From Cohaesibacter celericrescens (GTDB lineage Bacteria > Pseudomonadota > Alphaproteobacteria > Rhizobiales > Cohaesibacteraceae): a stretch of 64,000 bases of DNA. The notes under the pieces are model-generated. The model had not been told where the DNA came from and did not search any database. It saw only the letters and a list, made by a program, of their open reading frames with translations. The first letter of the stretch is position 1. Each line of letters starts with the position of its first letter. Made by a program: the position numbers and the translations under genes. The stretch is taken from the NCBI RefSeq assembly GCF_002866925.1, contig NZ_PKUQ01000050.1, positions 62,001 to 126,000 of the forward strand, in the 5' to 3' direction. Below are positions 1 through 8,331 of the stretch, one piece after another.

Positions 1-320
1 GAGCTGCGGCTACGACCGGACTCATTGTCAAGATTTGCTTCATCTGAAATATCGATGCTGACCGTCAGAACATCTCCGACGGATTTGGCGCGCGGTTCCT
101 TGAAGAATTCGGTTCGGCTTTGATCCCACATGGATTGATAGCTTTTGTATGGTTGCGGCTGATATTGCGCCAAAGGCGGGTGCAAATCTTTGCGATTAAG
201 CCCCTCGCCCACAGGCGAAAGCCCCGGTGGATCCCTGAATTCCTTGATGACATCGGAGCAGCCCGCCAGCATAAATAAGCTGAGCATTGTCAGGATTGGT
301 TTGGCCCTATGTGGTGTCAT
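1..320 (-). CDS. flgH: Flagellar L-ring protein FlgH (partial, C-terminus outside window)
   Basis: FlgH forms the outer-membrane L ring around the flagellar rod. The first 106 or so residues are visible: a lipoprotein signal with lipobox LAGC (Cys at residue 21), then the FlgH-typical PPGLSPVG stretch and SVGDVLTVSI. The start ATG sits in a 4-bp ATGA overlap with the stop of the upstream motE gene, and a GGGGAGG ribosome-binding site lies 7 bases before it, so translation is probably coupled. The motE-flgH order is that of rhizobial flagellar loci. The gene is cut by the window edge, not broken. Confidence 0.9.
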   Translation of the reverse strand, partial: MTPHRAKPILTMLSLFMLAGCSDVIKEFRDPPGLSPVGEGLNRKDLHPPLAQYQPQPYKSYQSMWDQSRTEFFKEPRAKSVGDVLTVSIDISDEANLDNESGRSRS

Positions 321-892
321 TTTATGTCCTCCCCTGTTTCCAGTTCAACGAGAGAGGCCATGCCTTGTGTCAAGACGGACGCTCTGTCCGGATCCATTTC
401 ATTGAGAATACCGCCAACAATGCGGGGCTGCATTTTGGTAAGAAGCGCAATCGCGATGTCATTATCGAGTTTGGCCAGGCGTTCGGCGGCCGCATCAGGC
501 CGCATCCGCTCATAGACAGAAACGATGTGCGCTTTCACATCCAGAAGAATCTTGTCCCGTTTTTCAATCCAGCTTCGGACATCCGCCCTCAGTTGGGAAA
601 GCTTTTGGGTGCGTTCATCGATATCGGTTTGCAGAGCAACAAGATTGTGAATTTGCCAAGCGATGCGCTGCTCTTTGGCAACGTTGGCAATATTGGCGCA
701 ATAATTTTTGGCATCCGTTTCACTGGCTACATTGGTTGCCTGTTCGGATTGCTTAATCACAGCGGGGCTCTTTGCGTGAGCGCCGCTCGCCATAGCAAGC
801 CCGAGCAAGGCGCACAAAGCCAATCGAATACCCGCCTTACAGGAGGGGTGGTCGGGGGAAGAGTTCAGCATCAAACCTGACAAGCTGATCAT
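317..892 (-). CDS. motE: MotE-like periplasmic flagellar chaperone
   Basis: A 191-residue protein with an N-terminal signal peptide (hydrophobic LALCALLGLAMASGAHA), a charged helical central part rich in Asp, Lys and Glu, and a C-terminal segment (LLTKMQPRIVGGILNEMD) of the kind seen in the MgtE intracellular N-domain and in MotE. In Sinorhizobium MotE is a chaperone for the periplasmic motility protein MotC, which is encoded elsewhere in this window. It sits directly before flgH with an ATGA overlap, as expected. The ATG at 892 has a GAGG site 5 bases upstream; a later ATG (residue 8) is possible. Family assignment is by recognition of the C-terminal motif and the locus. Confidence 0.75.
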   Translation of the reverse strand: MISLSGLMLNSSPDHPSCKAGIRLALCALLGLAMASGAHAKSPAVIKQSEQATNVASETDAKNYCANIANVAKEQRIAWQIHNLVALQTDIDERTQKLSQLRADVRSWIEKRDKILLDVKAHIVSVYERMRPDAAAERLAKLDNDIAIALLTKMQPRIVGGILNEMDPDRASVLTQGMASLVELETGEDIK

Positions 893-1052
893 GTTTGCCT
901 CGCAATTTTACGCATTTGAATGCGGTATAATTGATAACTGGAGGCAGTTTGCAGGCGCAAACTTGTGTCAGGCTGTATAGAATTTTACGAAGGCAATAAA
1001 CTGATTTATTTTTAAAAAAGGAGCCTTAGATGAAGACCCGTAGAGCAACAGA

Positions 1053-1553
1053 TTAGTTGAGCATTGCTCGGCTTGACCATTTTGTCGCCATTGGTTTGAG
1101 GCGCGCGTCAACCAGCGCATAAACCAAATGATCGATTTGCTCCATATCAGGTGCCTCTGGCACGTTGAACTGGATCTCACGCAATGTGATGTCCGTCACA
1201 TTGCCGACGAGTGACAAATCGAACCTTGCTATGACACCATTATTGTTGAACTCCATACCGAGAATAATGAGGGGAGAATGATCCCAATCAACAGACATTT
1301 CGGCCGCGCGGCAATAAACTAGAGTATCTTCTTTAAAAAGAAGCTCTGTAGAAGATGAAATAATATCCTGAATACTATCGTGAGAATCCCTTAAGACATA
1401 AGAAATCATATGACTTGCATCAACAAGCCTTAACTCTGCCCCAAAATCACTTAGGGCCCAAATGAGGGCCCTAGTCAAAGATTCTTCATTACTACCGGTT
1501 TTCATGGTTTTATATGTATTTATTCCTGTAGCATTCTGGTTGTTTTTATTCAT
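1053..1553 (-). CDS. Unknown protein, AT-rich gene in flagellar operon
   Basis: A 166-residue protein I do not recognise. It has no signal peptide or membrane segment. It is mixed alpha/beta in composition with regular alternating hydrophobic patterns (TLVYCRAAEMSV, VIARFDLSLVG), suggesting a small globular cytosolic protein. It starts 8 bases inside the end of flhB, so it belongs to the motA-fliM-fliN-fliG-flhB transcript and is likely translationally coupled. Its codons, especially the first third, are visibly richer in A and T than those of flhB. It precedes motE with a 160-base gap. A flagellar role is inferred from position only. Confidence 0.75.
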   Translation of the reverse strand: MNKNNQNATGINTYKTMKTGSNEESLTRALIWALSDFGAELRLVDASHMISYVLRDSHDSIQDIISSSTELLFKEDTLVYCRAAEMSVDWDHSPLIILGMEFNNNGVIARFDLSLVGNVTDITLREIQFNVPEAPDMEQIDHLVYALVDARLKPMATKWSSRAMLN

Positions 1554-2640
1554 ATGCCCTCAGAGCCGGTTTAAAGTTCTCATCCTTCGCAGTATACACA
1601 TAATAAAGTAGTTCTGCAACGACACGGAAAAACTGCGGGGGAATCTGTGTGTCTACTTCACATTGTGCATAGAGGGCACGTGCCAACTGGATGTCTTCAA
1701 TGACTGGAATGTCGTTATCTTCCGCTATTTGACGGATTTTCAACGCAATAAGATCTTGACCTTTTGCAATCACCAACGGCGCTTTATCTTCATTATGTGT
1801 ATAGCGGACAGCCACCGAATAGTGTGTCGGATTGGCAATAACCACGGTTGCCTTCGGGACTGAGGCCATCATGCGATTGCGCGCCCGATCGCGAGCAAGC
1901 GAACGCATCCGCCCTTTGACCGCCGGATCGCCTTCGGTGTCCTTATATTCGTCTTTCAATTCCTTGCGGCTCATGCGCAGATTGCGGCGCCAATGGCCAC
2001 GAACCCAAATCACATCTAGCGCCACCAATGTGATGATGGCAACACAAATGCCCGAGACCAAACGAACGGTGATCGACAACAGCTCTTCTGGCAACAATGA
2101 GGGGTCAGTAAACATCAGATTGGCCAACGTTTGACGTTCATTTGACAAAAGGATGCCAATAACGACTGCAAGAATGATGAATTTGGCAAGGGCTTTAAGA
2201 AACTCGATGCCACCTTGTGCGCCAAACATGCGTTTGAAGCCCTTGCCGGGGGAGATTTTGGAAAGCTCTGGTTTGAGCCTGTCAAAGGAGACCTGCGGCG
2301 GATGCTGGAACCATGTTGCAGCAAGTCCAAACACCAGCAAGACAGAGACCGGAACGACAAGAAACATTGCCATTTCAAGACCCACAGCACTCGAAATCTG
2401 TATGAAGTCGGCTTCATTTTCAATTCTTATATCTCCCACTCCATCCAGCAAACGAGCCAGAACAATTGATAACTTTGCAGTCGGGCCGTTAATGAAATAC
2501 CCTAAGATAATGAGCAGTGCCAAAAAGCCGGAGAATGTGTTTACTTCCTTCGATAGGGGAAGGTTCCCCTTCTCGATGGCATCCCGGATTTTCTTCTCCG
2601 TCGGCTCTTCTGTCTGACTGTCTTTGTTTTCTTCTGACAT
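1546..2640 (-). CDS. flhB: Flagellar export gate protein FlhB
   Basis: FlhB is the substrate-specificity switch component of the flagellar type III export gate in the inner membrane. The 364-residue product has a charged N-terminus (TEEPTEKKIRDA), about four hydrophobic segments between residues 35 and 215, a basic linker, and the autocleavage motif NPTH at residues 270-273 followed by YSVAVRY. The switch from rod/hook to filament export depends on this cleavage and on FliK, encoded at 21677. Length matches the family. It is downstream of fliG with a 47-base gap. Confidence 0.96.
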   Translation of the reverse strand: MSEENKDSQTEEPTEKKIRDAIEKGNLPLSKEVNTFSGFLALLIILGYFINGPTAKLSIVLARLLDGVGDIRIENEADFIQISSAVGLEMAMFLVVPVSVLLVFGLAATWFQHPPQVSFDRLKPELSKISPGKGFKRMFGAQGGIEFLKALAKFIILAVVIGILLSNERQTLANLMFTDPSLLPEELLSITVRLVSGICVAIITLVALDVIWVRGHWRRNLRMSRKELKDEYKDTEGDPAVKGRMRSLARDRARNRMMASVPKATVVIANPTHYSVAVRYTHNEDKAPLVIAKGQDLIALKIRQIAEDNDIPVIEDIQLARALYAQCEVDTQIPPQFFRVVAELLYYVYTAKDENFKPALRAYE

Positions 2641-2687
2641 GGACCGCTTCGCATTTAAATCAAGTTTGAAGGCTTGGGGCTATCGGC

Positions 2688-3740
2688 CTATTGCAAAAAG
2701 CCCCCTCCGTCCTGTTTGGGATTCAGATCAATCTCACCTTTGCCGGCCATTTCCAGGGCAAGATCCGTGATCTCGCGCCTTGCAATAAGAACATCGCGCT
2801 CAGCAGCAGGCTGGCCACTGGCCAATTCGTGTTCGACCATACGGCGCGTGCGGCTGGCGAGCGTTGCCAGAATAGCCTGACGCAAGGGCGCTTCAGTGCC
2901 TTTGAGCGCCATAACAATCTGTTCGGAATTAACCTGATCAAAGATAGCCATACGTGCTCGCGGCGTAAGATTGACAATATCGTCAAAAGTGAAGAGCAGG
3001 CTCTTGAGCGCTTCGGCAGATTTTGGCTGACGTTCTTCCAGGTTGTTTAGCGCGGCTTCCATCTGGTCCCGTTCCATCTGGTTCAGGATACTGGCCATTC
3101 TGGAGAAGGTATCGGCTTCCAGATTACCAGAGAAATTCAACAGGAAGTCTTCATGTAGGGCTTTTTCAATGTCCCGGGCAGTGTCTTGCACCACAGGCTT
3201 GATGGACAACATGCGGCGCATGAGTTGGTTTCGCAAATCCGTGGGCAGTTGATTCATGATCTTGGCCGCCGCAGCCGGTTTGCTACGCGACAGAATAAAG
3301 GCGGCTGTCTGAGGATGTTCTTTTTTGAGATAGTTGGCAATTGCCGTTTCAGAAATGGATGAGATCCGGTCCCAGATAGACCAGTTGGATGATCCGGCAA
3401 CATCGGCGATGATGTCTGATATTTCATCCTCAGGCAAAACACCGGCCAACAGTTTCTGGACTTCATTGACAGAGCCGAAAAGACTGGAACCATCGGAGAA
3501 TTGTTCGACAAACTCTTCTATGATGCCTTCCATTTCCCTAGCGTCGACACTGCCAAGCTGTGCCGCAGCACGCGTGATGAGTCTGATCTCGTCGCTATCA
3601 AAATGACCAAGCATTTTTGCGGCATTGGTCTGCCCCATGCCGAGCATGAGCGCAGCGACCTTGTCAATGCCGCGAAACTTCCGTACGGGGGCTTGTGGAA
3701 GTTGAATTTCGTTCCCAACCGGAGCCAATGCTGTCGTCAT
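2688..3740 (-). CDS. fliG: Flagellar motor switch protein FliG
   Basis: FliG couples the stator to the C ring and MS ring and generates torque. The 350-residue product shows the three-part FliG layout: an N-terminal domain (KVAALMLGMGQTNAAKML), the middle armadillo domain with the conserved EHPQT motif (KKEHPQTAAFILS), and a C-terminal charged torque helix region (LTPRARMAIFDQVNSEQIVMAL). It lies between fliN and flhB in the same orientation, 100 bases after fliN. Length is normal for the family. Confidence 0.96.
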   Translation of the reverse strand: MTTALAPVGNEIQLPQAPVRKFRGIDKVAALMLGMGQTNAAKMLGHFDSDEIRLITRAAAQLGSVDAREMEGIIEEFVEQFSDGSSLFGSVNEVQKLLAGVLPEDEISDIIADVAGSSNWSIWDRISSISETAIANYLKKEHPQTAAFILSRSKPAAAAKIMNQLPTDLRNQLMRRMLSIKPVVQDTARDIEKALHEDFLLNFSGNLEADTFSRMASILNQMERDQMEAALNNLEERQPKSAEALKSLLFTFDDIVNLTPRARMAIFDQVNSEQIVMALKGTEAPLRQAILATLASRTRRMVEHELASGQPAAERDVLIARREITDLALEMAGKGEIDLNPKQDGGGFLQ

Positions 3741-3840
3741 GACTTACCTCTGTCGAATATAATTGGTGGCACTGAGGGTTTACGCTTCGATATGAGATGA
3801 TGGAATTCTCTCTATGCGAAAGCGTAAACCGTAGGCAACA

Positions 3841-4263
3841 TTAGTTGAAAGCTTCAGGTGAAGGCGATGTTCCGGCACCAACGATTTCGGTCAGCGAGAC
3901 ACCAAAGCGAGAACTGTCGTCTTCAACGACGATCACTTCACCACGGGCCACAACGCGGCCGTTGACAACCACCTCCACAGGCTCTCCGACCCGATGGTCG
4001 AGCGGAATAACGGCGCCGCGCCCAAGTTTAAGGAGGTTGGATACCAGCATGGAAGCAGACCCGAGTACAACCTGGATATCAACGGAGATACCAAGAATGG
4101 CATCAAGGTTGCGATCCGTGTTCACAGTCGCCCCGAGGGTTTCGCTGGCTTCGACCGTTTGAGTGAAATCTTCCAGCTTTGCCTCTTTTTCGACGGGCTG
4201 TTCCAAAGGAGGTTTTGGCAAATCTTCCCGCTCGATCTTTTGAAATTCCATATCATCAATCAT
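3841..4263 (-). CDS. fliN: Flagellar motor switch protein FliN
   Basis: FliN forms the lower part of the C ring and receives export cargo. The 140-residue protein has an acidic, variable first 60 residues and a C-terminal SpoA domain (DAILGISVDIQVVLGSASMLVSN, LGRGAVIPLDHRVGEPVEVVVNGRVVARGEVIVVEDDSSRFGV broken here into its recognisable segments). Rough SpoA span is residues 52-130. The ATG at 4263 has AAGGA eight bases upstream. It follows the DUF6468-like gene by 40 bases in the motA-fliM operon. Confidence 0.95.
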   Translation of the reverse strand: MIDDMEFQKIEREDLPKPPLEQPVEKEAKLEDFTQTVEASETLGATVNTDRNLDAILGISVDIQVVLGSASMLVSNLLKLGRGAVIPLDHRVGEPVEVVVNGRVVARGEVIVVEDDSSRFGVSLTEIVGAGTSPSPEAFN

Positions 4264-4303
4264 GGGTCAAATTCCTTGTCGTGAACTTATTTACAAAGGG
4301 GTG

Positions 4304-4786
4304 TCAGGACTTGAGGCGCACTTTGCGCAGCATCTGCGGCAACTGGTTCTCAAGGCGTTGAAAGTGTGGTTCTGACGCATTGCCATTGGGCGAAATTGCC
4401 CGATCTGCGGCGTCACTCACGCGCTTGAGCAGATCCACCTGGTTGGCGCATTCCTTGCCTATTTCATCTTGAAAGGCGACCATTTCCAGACGCAATTCTT
4501 TCTGCTGCTTGCGGACCTCCCGCGTCATTCGATCAATATCGGTCACAATATCGCGGGCTTCGTCGATGCGGCTTCCCAGTGCATTAAGAACCTGTTTGCC
4601 GCGCACATTGATCTCATCAATGGAGACCTCGATGCCATTAAGAGCCAGATTTGTCTGCTCCATGATGCGCCGAAACTCGAACTGATTGTCACGCAATTTT
4701 TGTAGTCGAGTATTCATTTTCATGACCCAAATAGAAGTCACGATGAGCGCGATCATCAATACGCCATCAGCTAGATAAGATATCAT
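4304..4786 (-). CDS. DUF6468-like membrane coiled-coil protein
   Basis: A 160-residue protein with one N-terminal membrane segment (GVLMIALIVTSIWVM) and a long helical, charged cytoplasmic or periplasmic tail with heptad-like spacing (RLQKLRDNQ, MTREVRKQQKELRLEM). Similar proteins (DUF6468, as I recall) occur beside fliM and fliN in alphaproteobacterial flagellar loci; the role is not known to me. I chose the ATG at 4786 because AGAGGA lies eight bases before it; an ATG 33 bases upstream lacks a good site. It overlaps the end of fliM by 20 bases. Confidence 0.75.
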   Translation of the reverse strand: MISYLADGVLMIALIVTSIWVMKMNTRLQKLRDNQFEFRRIMEQTNLALNGIEVSIDEINVRGKQVLNALGSRIDEARDIVTDIDRMTREVRKQQKELRLEMVAFQDEIGKECANQVDLLKRVSDAADRAISPNGNASEPHFQRLENQLPQMLRKVRLKS

Positions 4787-5693
4787 CGAATATATCCTCT
4801 TCTTGATGGATGAAATCATCTACCTTGAGGCAATAAGATCCATCCGCCTGTCCAATCGAACAGGTAAACAATGACTGGTCGTTGCATTGCAGGGTGATTT
4901 TGCTTCGTGGTGTGGCTTGAAGTTGTAAAACATCACCAACTTTGAGGTTGGCAAGCTCATCCAACGTGATGGATTTCTCTTCCAACACGGCTTCAAGATC
5001 CACATGGGTGCGCTGAATTTCTGCCTGAAACTGCTGGGTCCAGCCTTTGTCCCGGTGGTTGCCTTCACCCGACACGACCTGAGCCAGATTCTGGCGCAAG
5101 GGTGTGAGGGCGGTATGAGGAACCATGACAAACATTTCACCACCACGCCCGATGGCTTGCATCAACAATCGCCCGACCACTGCTGTGTTGTTTCGGCGTC
5201 CAATGACCGCAAAGTCCATGCGGGTTTCAATGCGCTCGAATTTCAAAGTAATGTCCGAAATCGACTTGAAAGCATCTTCAAGGCATTTGATGGCGTCGTT
5301 AAAAAGTGAGCGGGCAACGCGGGTTTCAATGTTGGAAAAAGGCCGCTCGTCATCAATCGGCGGTTCGCTGCCGTCTGAACCATACATGACTTCCATCATC
5401 GAAAAAATGAAGTCACGGTCGAAGCCGATCAGCAGGCGGGTATCCCATTCGGGAGTATAAACCACAGCAGCCAAGGCATTTGCCTCATTGGCATCCAGCA
5501 CATCACCAATGCGGTCATTGCCGATATAGCTGACTGAAACATAACATGGAGAGGCTGCGCGCTGGCGCATGGTATCAGCGAACACCCGGGCCATCCGATC
5601 AAAGATGATCGGCAACATCGGCAGTCTTTCGATCGACGTACCCGCCGCGTCCAACAATCGGTCTGTGATGGGTGAATGATGTGATTGCATCAT
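4767..5693 (-). CDS. fliM: Flagellar motor switch protein FliM
   Basis: FliM links FliG and FliN in the C ring and is the usual docking site for CheY-P. The 308-residue product has a diverged CheC-like middle domain (residues about 30-220) and a C-terminal SpoA domain (THVDLEAVLEEKSITLDELANLKVGDVLQL). The first residues (MMQSHHSPITDRLL) do not show the canonical LSQDEIDALL-type CheY-binding peptide. I place the start at 5693, four bases after the motA stop; a second ATG follows immediately and is equally possible. An in-frame extension upstream into motA has no support. Confidence 0.9.
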   Translation of the reverse strand: MMQSHHSPITDRLLDAAGTSIERLPMLPIIFDRMARVFADTMRQRAASPCYVSVSYIGNDRIGDVLDANEANALAAVVYTPEWDTRLLIGFDRDFIFSMMEVMYGSDGSEPPIDDERPFSNIETRVARSLFNDAIKCLEDAFKSISDITLKFERIETRMDFAVIGRRNNTAVVGRLLMQAIGRGGEMFVMVPHTALTPLRQNLAQVVSGEGNHRDKGWTQQFQAEIQRTHVDLEAVLEEKSITLDELANLKVGDVLQLQATPRSKITLQCNDQSLFTCSIGQADGSYCLKVDDFIHQEEDIFDDILSS

Positions 5694-5697
5694 GACC

Positions 5698-6606
5698 TTA
5701 CGCAGCTCCCTTCTGGGCAAACTCATGAACACTGCCATCAGAAGAAGAAATCGGACCAGCATTCATCGTCTGATTTTCCACTTCATCAATGCTGGGGCGA
5801 TCCAGTTCGGAAATTGTTTTGCGGCCATGTTCAAGCGCAATCTGTGGTGCAGCGCCATTCATGAAAGCCAGCAAGGTCTGCTTGACAATCACATAGTGCC
5901 GACTGCGTTTCTCACGGATGGTTTTGACCTTGTTTGCCAGTGGACCTACCAACGCATAGGCCCCAAAGATACCGGCGAATGTGCCAACCAACGCAGCCGC
6001 GATGAGACCACCCAGAATAGCGGGGCTCTGATCGATCGCCCCCATCGCCTTGATCACCCCCAAAACGGCAGCAACAATGCCGATAGCGGGCAGGCTTTCG
6101 GCCTGTGCACTCAAAGCCAGATAGGGTTTCATCTGATCACGCATACGCGTCATCAATTCTTCGTCCATCAGGGCTTCAATCTCATGCGGGCGGGCGTTGG
6201 AGACAATCAACAGACGGAAATAGTCACAAATGAAATCCCGCAAAGCTATGTTGCGTAAAATAGAAGGATAAGCAGCAAAAATCGCGCTGTTTTCCGGTTC
6301 TTCAATATGAGGTTCAATATCGTTTCGACCCTTGGCCCGCAATTCACGCATCAGCGTGTAGAGCAATCCCAGAACGTCTAGATAGTCGGTTTTCTTTGGC
6401 ACGGAATTGGACAAGGCTTCACCAATAGACTGGCCCGTGTCTTTAACGGTTTTCAACGGATTGGCTAATACGAACGTGCCCAAAGCCACGCCGAAGACAA
6501 TCAGAAACTCCCATGGTTGAAACAAGACAGCGACATGCCCCCCCATGGCGGCAAACCCACCCAACAGCGAGACCAAAGAAATTGTAAGTCCAAGAAATAC
6601 ACTCAA
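5698..6606 (-). CDS. motA: Flagellar stator protein MotA
   Basis: MotA is the proton-channel stator subunit partnered by MotB. From the chosen start the protein is 302 residues with four hydrophobic segments, including the starting LGLTISLVSLLGGFAAMGGH, LIVFGVALGTFVL, and the pair ESLPAIGIVAAVLGVIKAMG and LGGLIAAALVGTFAGIFGAYAL that carry the conserved prolines of the channel. The start is TTG at 6606, with GGGAGA seven bases upstream; it places the first membrane segment at the extreme N-terminus, as in rhizobial MotA. A GTG 123 bases further upstream would add a non-homologous 41-residue tail. First gene of a minus-strand operon. Confidence 0.93.
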   Translation of the reverse strand: MSVFLGLTISLVSLLGGFAAMGGHVAVLFQPWEFLIVFGVALGTFVLANPLKTVKDTGQSIGEALSNSVPKKTDYLDVLGLLYTLMRELRAKGRNDIEPHIEEPENSAIFAAYPSILRNIALRDFICDYFRLLIVSNARPHEIEALMDEELMTRMRDQMKPYLALSAQAESLPAIGIVAAVLGVIKAMGAIDQSPAILGGLIAAALVGTFAGIFGAYALVGPLANKVKTIREKRSRHYVIVKQTLLAFMNGAAPQIALEHGRKTISELDRPSIDEVENQTMNAGPISSSDGSVHEFAQKGAA

Positions 6607-6823
6607 GATCGGCTCTCCCGATTTAAATTTTCGTTGGAGCCAATCTAATTTGCCTGTCTTGCGCGAACCTGACCTTCCGCTTTGGACGGCAAAGGCGAAC
6701 CACTCGTCAGTATATAAGGACACCGTCACAGCACGGATCTAGGTTAAGACATCGGTGAAGACAGGTCAGCCTGAGGCAAGCTGCGCAGGGCAAACTCTGG
6801 TTAGAAACGCCAGGAGCGCCGTC
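6607..6823. promoter_or_regulatory. Divergent control region between motA and the DUF1217-flgF operon
   Basis: The two flagellar operons diverge from this 217-base interval, so promoters for both strands should be here. I could not pick out a convincing promoter or operator by eye. The only clear element is the CAGGAG ribosome-binding site before the plus-strand ATG at 6824. Confidence 0.5.
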
Positions 6824-7606
6824 ATGATTGATACGTCACTACGACTGACCATGCTCAACAACAATATGAGCAAGTCGCTTGATACGGTCAGCAAGGATCC
6901 CCTTGTCGACCGGTTGAGTCAAAACTATCTCGAGAAAATTCAAGACATTAAAACCGTCGATGAGTTCATTGATGATTACGAAGTCTTCAGTTTTGCCATG
7001 AAAGCCATGGGGCTGGAAGACATGACCTACGCCAAAGCTTATATGCGCAAGGTGCTGGTTGAAGGGGTGAGCGACAGCGACTCTTTTGCCAACCAGATCA
7101 CAGATGAACGGTTTAAGGCCTTTGCCGAAACCTTCAATTTCGAACAGTTTGGCGAAACAACAACGACCTTTAGTAAAACCCAGCAACCGATAGTCGATAT
7201 GTATGTCCGGCAGACTTTGGAAGACAATGAAGGGGAAGACAACACAGGTGTCAAACTAGCCCTTTATTTCCAGCGCAAGGCTTCAACAATCACCACCAGC
7301 ATGGAATTGCTTGCCGACAATGCGATGGCCGAGGTGGCGCGCACCTTGGCGGGCATTCCTTCTGAAGCAGCCGGAGCTGACCTCGACTTGCAAGCAAGTA
7401 TGATTGATGAGCGCATCAACATCGAAGATTTGCAGGATCCTGACAAGGTCAAAGAAATGCTGGTCCAGTTTTCCGCTCTTTGGGATTTGGAGAATGGAAC
7501 CGCAACCCAGACTGTTCCCAATGTTTTGATCTCTGACCCGCTCAGCGCTGGCATTGATCAAGATCTGCTTATGAGCCTGCAAGGGCTCCGACTGGGAGGA
7601 GTGTAA
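6824..7606 (+). CDS. DUF1217 flagellar-locus protein
   Basis: A 260-residue soluble protein of the DUF1217 type, a family found next to motA and flgF in rhizobial flagellar clusters, of unknown function. It is helical throughout, with repeated DDYEVFSFAMKAMGLEDM and ITDERFKAFAETFNF-like segments. The ATG at 6824 has AGGAG eight bases upstream; a frame extension of 23 residues before it lacks such a site. Its TAA overlaps the flgF ATG (TAATG), so the two are probably co-translated. A structural or assembly role in the flagellum is inference from context. Confidence 0.82.
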   Translation: MIDTSLRLTMLNNNMSKSLDTVSKDPLVDRLSQNYLEKIQDIKTVDEFIDDYEVFSFAMKAMGLEDMTYAKAYMRKVLVEGVSDSDSFANQITDERFKAFAETFNFEQFGETTTTFSKTQQPIVDMYVRQTLEDNEGEDNTGVKLALYFQRKASTITTSMELLADNAMAEVARTLAGIPSEAAGADLDLQASMIDERINIEDLQDPDKVKEMLVQFSALWDLENGTATQTVPNVLISDPLSAGIDQDLLMSLQGLRLGGV

Positions 7607-8331
7607 TGCCCTCTTCTACCTATGTGTCTCTTTCGGCGCAGGTGGCAATGGAAAATCGTATGAACTCCATTGCCCGCAATGTCGCCAACATCAATACCGC
7701 TGGATATCGGGCCGAAGAAATCAGTTTTTCCGAAACCATGTCTGATGTCAGCAAAGCCCCGGTCAGCTTCGTCTCGATGGGAGAAACCTATATTTCGCGC
7801 CAGCAAGGGGCGATCACAAAAACGGGCAATGCACTGGATTTGGCGATTGAAGGTGAGGCCTGGTTTTCTATCCAGCGCGGCAATGAAGTGGCCTACACCC
7901 GTGACGGGCGATTGAATCTGGACCAGACCGGCACTCTGACGACGGTGAATGGAGAGCCCATACTATCTGCGAATGGCACCCCGATCCAAATGGACCCCGA
8001 AGGCGATAGCCCCTATGTGCAAGCGGATGGCGAAGTGGTGCAAGGGGAGCAGAATGTCGGTCGAATTGGGCTTTTTGAGTTGAATGAAGGTGAAAAGCTA
8101 ACCCGCTATGGCGGCTCTGCCGTCCTGCCTGAAGGTATAGCCTTTCCACTGCAAGACCTCACCAAAGCACGCATCGTGCAAGGGTTTGTTGAAGGCTCCA
8201 ATGTCAATGCGATGACTGAAATGACCAAATTGATCATGATCAGCCGGGCTTTTGAAAGCGCTGCAAAAGCAATGGAAACAACTGAAAATGCCCAAAGCGA
8301 AGCTATTCGAGAACTTGGGAGCACGTCATGA
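7606..8331 (+). CDS. flgF: Flagellar proximal-rod protein FlgF
   Basis: FlgF is a rod subunit. The 241-residue protein begins with the rod/hook family N-terminal signature (NRMNSIARNVANINTAGYRAEEI) and ends with the family helix (AMTEMTKLIMISRAFESAAKAMETTENAQSEAIRELG, given in part), with the central D1 domain containing GNALDLAIEGEAWFSI and TRDGRLNLD. Both termini are needed for coiled-coil packing in the rod. It overlaps the DUF1217 gene by one base and the next gene by four bases. Confidence 0.94.
   Translation: MPSSTYVSLSAQVAMENRMNSIARNVANINTAGYRAEEISFSETMSDVSKAPVSFVSMGETYISRQQGAITKTGNALDLAIEGEAWFSIQRGNEVAYTRDGRLNLDQTGTLTTVNGEPILSANGTPIQMDPEGDSPYVQADGEVVQGEQNVGRIGLFELNEGEKLTRYGGSAVLPEGIAFPLQDLTKARIVQGFVEGSNVNAMTEMTKLIMISRAFESAAKAMETTENAQSEAIRELGSTS

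Noticed and set aside
947..962. GTTTGC-AGGC-GCAAAC hairpin between motE and the unknown gene
   Set aside because: Six-bp stem without a T tract; too weak to call a terminator.
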